Source: an uncultured Synergistales bacterium
GTDB taxonomy: Bacteria; Synergistota; Synergistia; Synergistales; Aminobacteriaceae
Length of the DNA: 5,147 nucleotides
Assembly (NCBI GenBank): GCA_905236605.1
Contig: CAJORD010000157.1
Coordinates: 1 to 5,147, forward strand
Reading direction: 5' to 3'
Part shown: positions 1 to 5,147 of the stretch, in pieces
Layout: every line of letters starts with the position of its first letter
How positions within the stretch are numbered: the stretch's first letter is position 1
Notes under the pieces: generated by a model
Database searches by the model: none
Told to the model about the DNA's origin: nothing
The model's input: the letters and a program-made list of their open reading frames with translations, nothing else
Translations under genes and position numbers: made by a program

Positions 1-1521
1 CCGGTTAAAGTCGTGAGCGTCCTTCCACAAAAACCCGGCACTTCGATGAAGGACAAAATTTTAATAAAATTCACCGGAAAAACTAAACTTGCGCAAGGCA
101 TGAGCGGTTCGCCCGTGTTCATAAAAAATAAATTAATCGGCGGGATCCGGAGCGGTTGGGAAAATTCGGATCAATCGCTCGCACTAGTTACTCCGATCGA
201 AGCAATGACACAAGCATTTGAGAACGGCGGCTTAAAACTTGCGAACGAAGAATTAAAATTATTTAATCTTTCTGTAACTGGCATAAATGCAAATTCTTTT
301 GCGCAATTTTGCAAAGCCACCGGCCTAAAAGTAAATCAGGGCCTCGCGATTGGCTCCGGCGCACTTGATATTAAAAATGTGAATTTCAAACCCGGCGACG
401 CTGTTTCGGCTTTGCTCGTTTGGGGCGATGTCGAAGTATCAGCAACCGGAACTATAACGGCAACAACTAAGGACGGAAAATTTCTTGCGTTCGGTCATGA
501 TTTTTTAAATCGCGGACGATCGAATTATCCTGCCGCCGGAGCTTTTGTTCATGAAACTATCGACAGCTACAATTTTCCTTTTAAAATTGCAAGTCCGTTA
601 TATATCAACGGCACGATAACGACAGATTGCGACGCCGCTATCGGAGGGCAAGCCGGATTATTCCCGCAGTCGTTCGCAGCAGAATTAAATTTTAAAAATC
701 TCGACACGAATAAACAGACACGTTATAAATTTCGCGTTGTGCCGGACGAGTTTTTGACCGCAAAATTAATCGAAGACGTTTATAAAGGACTTGTAGCAGA
801 AGCGTGGGGACGAAAAGGCCAAGGCACTATGAACGTAAGCTTAAAAATCGAAGGCGGAAATGTTCCGAAGGGATTTGTGCGGCGCGACGCGTTTTTTTCT
901 AACGAGGATATAACCGAAGCCGCTTTGAAAGACTCCGCCGAAATCATAGGCGCGTATCTCACACAGCCCTTTAGCGCTACAATGCCTTCAGGTTTCATTT
1001 TGAATGTCGAAGCAACAGAGAAGCCGAAAATTTTACGCATTGAAGCCGTCGAAGTCCCTTCGTCCGTGAAGCCGGGAGAAGAATTTGAGATTCAAGTTAC
1101 TTTGCGAGAATGGCGAAATCAAACGACCGTTAAGACTTTCAAATTACGAGCACCGCGGGACGCTTCAGGAATTGCCGAAATCGTTGTGAGAGCCGGCGGC
1201 GTTGAGCCAATGCCACAGACCGCAATCGAAGAAAACACTATGACGATAGACAGCTTAAAACGAATGTTCTCAGAGTTCAAGGCGATTGACGCTAACAATG
1301 AATTAATTATCGAACTCAACACGGACACTTTAAGCGCGGCACTTGAAAACGCTCTGAACAGACTTTCGGACGACGAAGAAGACGATGACTATTTGCCCGA
1401 GGAGCTTGAATTTTTGAGCGAAACCCAAGAGCGACGACTCAAAGAAGGCACGCTAAAAATTTTTAGCTCTGATTATGTCGTTGATGGAATGTTGAAGCGC
1501 TTAATCCACATAAAAAAATAA
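1..1521 (+). CDS. SpoIVB-type S55 serine peptidase (5' end outside window)
   Basis: Partial gene: the reading frame is open from the first base, and the GTG at 13 lies inside the conserved strand preceding the active site, so it is not the real start. Of 506 visible residues, residues 33-38 read GMSGSP, the S55 nucleophile motif (GxSGxP; probable catalytic Ser codon 103-105), followed by a KLIGGI strand. A second S55 block lies at about residues 130-235: a GD-containing strand, a GT-turn strand, FGH at 164-166 (candidate catalytic His codon 496-498), and a glycine-rich segment. About residues 341-400 look like an Ig-like beta-sandwich. An acidic run (DDEEDDD, nt 1369-1389) precedes a charged C-terminus. 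In SpoIVB the His precedes the Ser; here the order is reversed, as I recall for S55 proteins of non-sporulating bacteria. Such proteins are normally exported, but the signal region is not in view. Substrate unknown. It stops 4 nt before tmk, so is probably co-transcribed with it. Confidence 0.85.
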   Translation, partial: PVKVVSVLPQKPGTSMKDKILIKFTGKTKLAQGMSGSPVFIKNKLIGGIRSGWENSDQSLALVTPIEAMTQAFENGGLKLANEELKLFNLSVTGINANSFAQFCKATGLKVNQGLAIGSGALDIKNVNFKPGDAVSALLVWGDVEVSATGTITATTKDGKFLAFGHDFLNRGRSNYPAAGAFVHETIDSYNFPFKIASPLYINGTITTDCDAAIGGQAGLFPQSFAAELNFKNLDTNKQTRYKFRVVPDEFLTAKLIEDVYKGLVAEAWGRKGQGTMNVSLKIEGGNVPKGFVRRDAFFSNEDITEAALKDSAEIIGAYLTQPFSATMPSGFILNVEATEKPKILRIEAVEVPSSVKPGEEFEIQVTLREWRNQTTVKTFKLRAPRDASGIAEIVVRAGGVEPMPQTAIEENTMTIDSLKRMFSEFKAIDANNELIIELNTDTLSAALENALNRLSDDEEDDDYLPEELEFLSETQERRLKEGTLKIFSSDYVVDGMLKRLIHIKK

Positions 1522-1525
1522 AATC

Positions 1526-2149
1526 ATGAACACAAAAGGATTATTCATTGTCTTAGAAGGCGTTGACGGTTCTGGAAAATCCACGCAGGCCGCAAAGCTC
1601 GCCGAATGGTTGACAAGTCGCACAAGTCGCAAAACTGAACGAACGGCCGAGCCGTATATTTTGCGTGAATTAATTTTAGGCCGCAAAGACTTTTGTAAAG
1701 CGTCGGAGCTTTTATTATTTTTGGCTGACCGCGCGCAACACGTCGATAAAATCATAAATCCTAATCTCGAAGCCGGGCACAACGTCATCTGCGAACGCTT
1801 CAACGATTCGACTTTAGCTTATCAAGTTGGCGGTCACGCTATTAATTTCTCTAAAGTCGCGGACTTAATTAAAGTTTGCGATTTCCCAGAGCCTGATATT
1901 AAAATTTTTTTGGATTTATCGCCCGAAGTTGCTCTTGAACGCGTCCGCGCACGTAATAATCAAAATGACCGTTTCGAGGACGAGGGACTGAATTTAATAA
2001 AAAAAGTCGCAGCGGCTTACAGAGAAATTTTTTCAAAATCTTTGCCGAACTTAATAAAAGTAGAATGCGATAATAAAAATGAAGAACAAGTTTTTGATTT
2101 GATAACTTCAAATCTAAATTCAGTTTTGAAATTTGAGGAGTTGTTTTAA
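1526..2149 (+). CDS. tmk: Thymidylate kinase (dTMP kinase), variant substrate loop
   Basis: A cytosolic enzyme that phosphorylates dTMP to dTDP with ATP, an essential step of dTTP supply. At 207 aa it has normal family length. The P-loop EGVDGSGKST is at residues 11-20, ADRAQHV at 67-73, the DRY-equivalent CERFNDSTLAYQ at 89-100, and an arginine-rich lid (RVRARN..NDRFEDEG) at 139-154. The glycine in the P-loop together with the basic lid resembles the E. coli-type (type II) enzyme. Two departures are visible. The usual T-R-E-P-G-G-T loop is reduced to TAEP (40-43) running directly into YILRELIL, about six residues shorter than E. coli Tmk, and DRY is ERF. The ATG at 1526 fits the family N-terminus but has no Shine-Dalgarno sequence; the leader is A-rich. 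With only 4 nt after the upstream stop codon, translation probably depends on coupling. It overlaps yaaR by 1 nt. Confidence 0.95.
   Translation: MNTKGLFIVLEGVDGSGKSTQAAKLAEWLTSRTSRKTERTAEPYILRELILGRKDFCKASELLLFLADRAQHVDKIINPNLEAGHNVICERFNDSTLAYQVGGHAINFSKVADLIKVCDFPEPDIKIFLDLSPEVALERVRARNNQNDRFEDEGLNLIKKVAAAYREIFSKSLPNLIKVECDNKNEEQVFDLITSNLNSVLKFEELF
1613..1630 (+). repeat. Perfect 9-bp tandem duplication inside tmk
   Basis: ACAAGTCGC occurs twice head to tail (1613-1621 and 1622-1630) and is in frame, giving TSR-TSR at residues 30-35 of Tmk. It lies in the surface segment between the P-loop helix and the dTMP-binding loop, just before the place where this Tmk is short. A recent slippage duplication is a plausible origin, but this is inference. 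Confidence 0.8.
2135..2140 (+). promoter_or_regulatory. Shine-Dalgarno site for the yaaR-like gene
   Basis: GAGGAG lies 8 nt before the ATG at 2149, inside the last codons of tmk. It supports the ATG that overlaps the tmk stop codon as TAATG, and so supports translational coupling. Confidence 0.8.
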
Positions 2150-2616
2150 TGGCAGGCATTCAAGTTAAACGCAGGACTAGTGATCAGACCCCGACCCCAA
2201 CGCCTCAAATGAGAATTGAATCGGGCGGCGGCGGAGCAGGTCATCACACAGACCCAGCGGCGGCGGTATCGCCTTCAGAATTTTCGTTTGAGTCGGTCAT
2301 GGAGTCAACAGAACTCGAAGAACTTCTGGATCAGCTTTATGAACTTTCGGATCGGCTTTCAGTGTTTCCGGGCGGCCGACTTATTGAAGAATATAGAAGC
2401 GTCTTGCACGAATTATTAAAGCGTGCAGCGAAGGGCATGAGAATAAAACGTGATATGCGTTGGCGAAAGACGGACCGAAAAATGTATATCACGATTGAGC
2501 GCGCCGAGAAAGCGATGGAAGAATTAGAAGAGGCTTTTTTATATGAAGGCAACAGAACGAAAGCGCTTGCACTTATGGAGGAGATTAAAGGGTGCCTGAT
2601 CTCGCTTCTAATGTAA
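2149..2616 (+). CDS. yaaR: YaaR-like DUF327 family protein
   Basis: A 155-residue protein of the YaaR/DUF327 family, whose biochemical function is not established. Residues 1-45 are low complexity: a basic start, TPTPTP at 14-19, a GGGG run at 26-29 and an AAA run, probably disordered. Residues about 50-155 are the family core, predicted all-helical: E-L-E-E-L-L-D-Q-L, then an EYRSVLHELLKRA helix (80-93), an R/K-rich stretch (98-111), KMYITIERAEKAMEELEE (111-128) and the terminal EEIKGCLISLL, matching the family's closing I-G-L-L helix pattern. No signal peptide or membrane segment is visible. Position between tmk and holB is the same as in Bacillus subtilis and is the strongest support for the assignment. 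The start is fixed by a good Shine-Dalgarno site, and the 3' end overlaps holB by 25 nt. Confidence 0.85.
   Translation: MAGIQVKRRTSDQTPTPTPQMRIESGGGGAGHHTDPAAAVSPSEFSFESVMESTELEELLDQLYELSDRLSVFPGGRLIEEYRSVLHELLKRAAKGMRIKRDMRWRKTDRKMYITIERAEKAMEELEEAFLYEGNRTKALALMEEIKGCLISLLM
2577..2583 (+). promoter_or_regulatory. Shine-Dalgarno site for holB
   Basis: GGAGGAG, the strongest ribosome binding site in the window, lies 8 nt before a GTG at 2592. It decides the start of holB within the yaaR-like coding sequence, where no suitably placed ATG exists. Confidence 0.85.
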
Positions 2617-3350
2617 CGTGGCAAGAAATCGTTCGTGAAACTCAGGCCGGAAATATTCCACATTGCCGGGCAATAGTCGCGTCGGGAAATTTTCATGATG
2701 AAATAATCACGGAACTTTCAAATTTAATTCTCGGGAGTTATCGGCCGAATCACCCGGACTTGTTGATAATTGGCTCCGTCGATAAGCCCGCGCCCATTGG
2801 CAACCCTGACACAATGACCGAAGAAGAATATCGAAATTCGACGCGCGGACTTATTGAAAACATCGCTTTGAAACCTCTTGAAGCTCAAAAAAGGCTTGGC
2901 GTGATTATGTCTGCTGACAAATTAAATAAATCCGCCGCGAACAGTTTATTAAAACTTGCCGAAGAACCGCCTTCGCACGCTTATTTATTATTTTTAATGG
3001 AAGACATCAGATTTTTTCTTCCGACTTTGCGAAGCCGCTCTCATGTTAGCGTTATCGTTTCTCAAGACGAAGAAGAATCTTATTCAATCCCCGTATCCGA
3101 AACAGAGTGGCTCGAATGGCTTTCGCGAACTCGAAAGGCGAACGACTTAGAAATGATTTTGAGCGATTTAGCAGCGTGGCGAAATTTTGCGGCGTCAAGT
3201 CAAAATTTTATTCTTGCCTCAAAACTCGGAAGACTTTATATAATTGCAAATAAAAAAAATTTATCTGTGCCATTTATGTGCGACGTTATCATATTGGCGT
3301 TAAAAGGAGAAAACAAAAGCTTTGAAAATATATTTGACGATCTTTGGTAA
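2592..3350 (+). CDS. holB: DNA polymerase III delta' subunit, short degenerate form
   Basis: Delta' is the structural clamp-loader subunit that helps load the beta sliding clamp onto primed DNA. The AAA+ signature is clear: NHPDL at residues 53-57, the block ADKLNKSAANSLLKLAEEPP at 108-127, and LPTLRSRSHV at 143-152, corresponding to the T-x-x-SRC-Q region of the family. Three things differ from the usual protein. The Walker A region is replaced by IVASGNFHDEI (28-38), with no GxxxxGK. The cysteines of the zinc module before HPD are absent. SRC reads SRS. E. coli delta' also does not use ATP, so loss of Walker A is compatible with function. At 252 aa it is well below the usual 310-340, so the C-terminal collar domain is probably reduced. 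The GTG start is set by GGAGGAG. It overlaps the yaaR-like gene by 25 nt and ricT by 29 nt. Confidence 0.9.
   Translation: MPDLASNVTWQEIVRETQAGNIPHCRAIVASGNFHDEIITELSNLILGSYRPNHPDLLIIGSVDKPAPIGNPDTMTEEEYRNSTRGLIENIALKPLEAQKRLGVIMSADKLNKSAANSLLKLAEEPPSHAYLLFLMEDIRFFLPTLRSRSHVSVIVSQDEEESYSIPVSETEWLEWLSRTRKANDLEMILSDLAAWRNFAASSQNFILASKLGRLYIIANKKNLSVPFMCDVIILALKGENKSFENIFDDLW
3304..3309 (+). promoter_or_regulatory. Shine-Dalgarno site for ricT
   Basis: AAGGAG lies 12 nt before the TTG at 3322, slightly longer than ideal. No in-frame start codon lies closer. It supports the TTG start, which retains the N-terminal beta strand of the PSP1 family, over the later TTG at 3334 or the ATG at 3370. Confidence 0.6.
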
Positions 3351-4437
3351 GCCTCGTTATTTGGGACTTATGAAAGTGAAAGACAACATAAATTTTGAAA
3401 ATTCAGGTTGGGTAGTCGTGAAGACTGCGCGTGGTTATGAGATGGGATTACCGGGGGGAGCGCTTTCTGAAGAACAGGAAGAGAAATATCAAAGTGCTAC
3501 TTCAAATTTTGAAAGTTCTTCTTACACTGTGCTTCAGAATATAGATTTTGTGAAAGTCGCTGACGATTTCGATATTTCTTCCTACTATAAATGTCGTCGT
3601 GATGAAGAGCAGGCATTGTTGACCGCGCGCAGTATTCTTGAAGAACACAAGTTAAATATGAAACTCGTTGACGTTGAATATATGCTTGACCGCAAAAAAT
3701 TTTATTTTTATTTCACGGCGGCCCAAAGAGTTGATTTTCGTCTTTACGTTCGGGACCTTGCTTATACGTTCAGAACTAGAATCGAAATGCGACAAGTTGG
3801 TATTCGCGACGAGGCTCGAATCGTTCGTGGACTTTCAATATGCGGCAGGCCGTGCTGCTGTAGTTATTGGCTTCGTGGTTTTTCGCCGATAAGTATCAGA
3901 ATTGTAAAAGAGCAGCGCTCTGCATTAAATCCAACAAAAATTTCAGGGTTATGTGGGCGTTTAATGTGCTGTATGTCGTATGAGAAAGAATTTTATTCGG
4001 AATTGTGGTCAAGATTGCCCGGTCCCAGCGCAAAAATCAAAACGGAGCAGGGAATTTACGTTCTTGAAAGTTTAGATTTGGGCCACGAATACGTGAATAT
4101 TAGATTTCCGAATGGCCGTCTTGTGTCTGTTTCTATAGATGAGTTTCCGGACTTTCAAGAAACAGTTTTGAAGGGCGAAGAATGGGGTGAAGATAAAGAA
4201 TTCGCAGAAAAGAAAAAAGCTGCAGCGGCGCGTATGGCGGCTTTAAGAGAACGTGCGGAACGTCGCAGAGCGCTAAAAAGTAACGCTGTAGCAGTGAGGC
4301 CAAGTGCAGATAAAAAAATTGAAACTCCAGATAAGCCGACGAAACAAAAAAATAAATCTCAAAAGTCAAAGCAAAATCGTAAACCTAATAAACAAAATAC
4401 AAATCGCAGCAAGAAAAATAAAAAAATTGAGGAATGA
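3322..4437 (+). CDS. ricT: RicT (YaaT), PSP1-domain protein with long basic tail
   Basis: Homologue of B. subtilis RicT, which with RicA and RicF forms an iron-sulfur complex that assists RNase Y in mRNA maturation. The PSP1 core shows NMKLVDVEYMLDRKKFYFYF at residues 112-131, then RVDFR, FRTRIEMRQVGIRDEA (150-165), CGRPCCCSYW at 174-183 and NPTKISGLCGRLMCCMSYE at 203-221. The last block is nearly identical to the B. subtilis protein, and the cysteine clusters (C174/178/179/180 and C211/216/217) are the expected Fe-S ligands. C178 is extra compared with the B. subtilis CGRMLCC. From about residue 286 to 371 there is a highly charged tail: an E/K/R/A-rich probable helix to about 320, then a K/N/Q/S-rich stretch. 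The TTG start overlaps holB by 29 nt. Its last codons also form the T-tract of the opposing glgC terminator. Whether RicA and RicF partners exist cannot be seen here. Confidence 0.92.
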   Translation: MKIYLTIFGKPRYLGLMKVKDNINFENSGWVVVKTARGYEMGLPGGALSEEQEEKYQSATSNFESSSYTVLQNIDFVKVADDFDISSYYKCRRDEEQALLTARSILEEHKLNMKLVDVEYMLDRKKFYFYFTAAQRVDFRLYVRDLAYTFRTRIEMRQVGIRDEARIVRGLSICGRPCCCSYWLRGFSPISIRIVKEQRSALNPTKISGLCGRLMCCMSYEKEFYSELWSRLPGPSAKIKTEQGIYVLESLDLGHEYVNIRFPNGRLVSVSIDEFPDFQETVLKGEEWGEDKEFAEKKKAAAARMAALRERAERRRALKSNAVAVRPSADKKIETPDKPTKQKNKSQKSKQNRKPNKQNTNRSKKNKKIEE

Positions 4438-4461
4438 GTTTTAACTTCTCACTCCTCAATT
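4411..4461 (-). terminator. Intrinsic terminator of glgC, embedded in the ricT 3' end
   Basis: Arms 4425-4438 and 4448-4461 form a 14-bp stem with a 9-nt loop. The single imperfect pair (4434/4452) is a G-U wobble in the minus-strand RNA but an A-C mismatch in the plus-strand RNA. On the minus strand the stem is followed at once by a run of T, an A and five more T (4426 down to 4414), a classic Rho-independent terminator for glgC. On the plus strand no good T-tract follows, so it is at best a weak terminator for ricT. The T-tract is the complement of ricT lysine/asparagine codons. Confidence 0.85.
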
Positions 4462-4470
4462 CTAACTCCT
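4443..4470 (-). repeat. Four tandem degenerate heptanucleotides
   Basis: Read on the minus strand, the intergenic sequence is AGGAGTT, AGAATTG, AGGAGTG, AGAAGTT, four consecutive 7-mers fitting AG(G/A)A(G/T)T(T/G). An inverted copy at 4426-4438 makes the other arm of the terminator hairpin. The unit resembles the heptanucleotide repeats seen between genes in several bacterial phyla, but whether it is dispersed in this genome cannot be judged from one window. Confidence 0.6.
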
Positions 4471-4478
4471 AATTAAAT

Positions 4479-5147
4479 TTAGCCCATCGTGTCCCAGCTC
4501 TGAGCTTCTTCAATGTTGTCTGCGCCGGTCAAGTAAAGTTCTTTCGGCACTCCCATAACGACAAGTCCGGATTTCGGATCGACGTAATAATTTTTCGCGT
4601 CTTCCGCCGGGTCTTCGCCGATCACTGTCCCGTCCGGGATAATATTATGACCGTCGATAATCGCGCGTTTAATTCGGCAGTTGTGTCCGATTACAACATC
4701 GTGGCCGATGATACTTTCTTCGACTACGCTGCCCGACTGAACGAGACAGTTACGCGCAAGGACTGAATTTGAAATATTCGCACCGAAAACTCTGCTTCCT
4801 TCTGATAACATGACCCTGTTAATGTTGCAGGGGTGCCCGTCATCAGGATAGCAGTACGAAGGGGGATCACCGAAGGATACTGTGCGAATCGGCCACATCG
4901 GGTTATAAAGGGTCATTTCTGATTCATGACCGATTAATTCCATGTGAGCCTGCCAATAAGCCTGAAGAGTTCCGACGTCGCGCCAATATGGTTTATCAGT
5001 TCGCCACTGGTGAACAAGTTCTGTTTCTGCTGTCGGGTGCGGAAGTACGTTTGTAGAGAAATCATAAGCACAGACTTTCATTCCGTGGGCTACAAGGTTC
5101 GGGATAATGTCTTTCCCGAAGTCGTGGCTTGACTCTTTCATGGCGTC
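4479..5147 (-). CDS. glgC: Glucose-1-phosphate adenylyltransferase, C-terminal part (5' end outside window)
   Basis: ADP-glucose pyrophosphorylase makes ADP-glucose from ATP and glucose 1-phosphate, the committed step of bacterial glycogen synthesis. Only the last 222 residues are visible, and the frame stays open through the right edge (Asp-Ala before the first visible Met), so that Met is internal. Landmarks matching E. coli GlgC are DFGKDIIP (nt 5100-5123), PYWRDVGT (4968-4991), then WPIRT and a PP-containing segment. After these comes a left-handed beta-helix of hexapeptide-like turns (SVVEESIIGHDVVIGHNCRI) and the end block VIGEDPAEDAKNYYVD. The nucleotide-binding N-terminal domain is not in the window. 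The last 20 or so residues, after GVPKEL, form a short acidic extension. It is convergent with ricT, separated by 41 bp, and terminated by the hairpin that overlaps the ricT end. Its promoter is off the right edge, so it is regulated separately from the tmk-ricT operon. Confidence 0.95.
   Translation of the reverse strand, partial: DAMKESSHDFGKDIIPNLVAHGMKVCAYDFSTNVLPHPTAETELVHQWRTDKPYWRDVGTLQAYWQAHMELIGHESEMTLYNPMWPIRTVSFGDPPSYCYPDDGHPCNINRVMLSEGSRVFGANISNSVLARNCLVQSGSVVEESIIGHDVVIGHNCRIKRAIIDGHNIIPDGTVIGEDPAEDAKNYYVDPKSGLVVMGVPKELYLTGADNIEEAQSWDTMG

Noticed and set aside
780..1040. Minus-strand open frame opposite the S55 gene
   Set aside because: It has no recognisable motif and lies entirely within a well-supported coding region; a shadow frame. 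The same holds for the minus frames at 1119-1328, 1501-1803 and 1899-2159.
1512..1518. A7 run at the end of the S55 gene as a programmed frameshift site
   Set aside because: The normal stop follows immediately, tmk has its own ATG, and no stimulatory structure or fused frame is evident.
13..1521. GTG at 13 as the true start of the S55 gene
   Set aside because: The frame is open upstream to base 1, and the codons before 13 continue the conserved strand that precedes GMSGSP, so the gene begins outside the window.
1640..1680. Frameshift as the cause of the missing Tmk loop
   Set aside because: The other frames here do not encode Gly-Gly-Thr, and the frame is intact on both sides, so an in-frame deletion or divergence fits better.
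2216..2419. Second plus-strand frame inside the yaaR-like gene
   Set aside because: The overlapping frame shows DUF327 motifs and a good ribosome binding site; this one shows neither.
2337..2696. 119-codon minus-strand frame across the yaaR-holB junction
   Set aside because: It is antisense to two supported genes, and its translation has no domain-like pattern.
4133..4369. Minus-strand frame opposite the ricT tail, possibly a gene downstream of glgC
   Set aside because: It lies beyond the strong glgC terminator, and its hydrophobic look is the expected complement of lysine/glutamate codons.
4425..4461. Hairpin as a fully bidirectional terminator
   Set aside because: On the plus strand the stem has an A-C mismatch and is followed by TCTAACTCCT, not a T-tract.
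4944..5132. Plus-strand frame opposite glgC
   Set aside because: It lies within the conserved PYWRDVGT to DFGKDIIP region of GlgC and has no motif of its own.

Overview
This 5.1 kb window is ordinary, densely packed bacterial chromosome. Five genes run left to right, and one partial gene converges on them from the right edge. There are no RNA genes, insertion sequences, CRISPR arrays or phage genes. The only non-coding stretch longer than a few bases is the 41 bp between the convergent genes. By eye the GC content is in the low-to-mid 40s percent, with A/T-rich lysine and asparagine codons.

Layout: (1) the 3' part of a SpoIVB-type S55 serine peptidase gene, open at the left edge; (2) tmk, thymidylate kinase; (3) a yaaR-like DUF327 gene; (4) holB, the delta' subunit of the DNA polymerase III clamp loader; (5) ricT (yaaT), a PSP1-domain protein. 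A gene on the minus strand then follows: the C-terminal third or so of glgC, ADP-glucose pyrophosphorylase, truncated by the right edge. The order tmk-yaaR-holB-ricT is the conserved core of the Bacillus subtilis tmk-darA-yaaR-holB-ricT cluster, here without darA. Junctions are a 4-nt gap, a 1-nt overlap, a 25-nt overlap and a 29-nt overlap, so the five plus-strand genes are probably one translationally coupled operon. glgC ends in a strong intrinsic terminator whose T-tract lies inside the last codons of ricT.

Organism: the Firmicutes-like replication cluster, combined with an S55 peptidase of the non-sporulation architecture and a GlgC with a classic left-handed beta-helix C-terminus, suggests Synergistota or a related diderm anaerobe. 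This is inference from gene content only. A Firmicutes lineage cannot be excluded.

Functionally the operon mixes DNA precursor supply (Tmk), the replication clamp loader (HolB), an RNA-processing cofactor (RicT), an uncharacterised small helical protein (YaaR) and a probably exported protease. I did not find a convincing new system. The points most worth checking are unusual versions of known proteins: a Tmk with a shortened dTMP loop, a short HolB lacking both Walker A and the zinc module, and a RicT with an extra cysteine and a long basic tail. The terminator embedded in ricT and the heptad repeat in the convergent junction also deserve a look.
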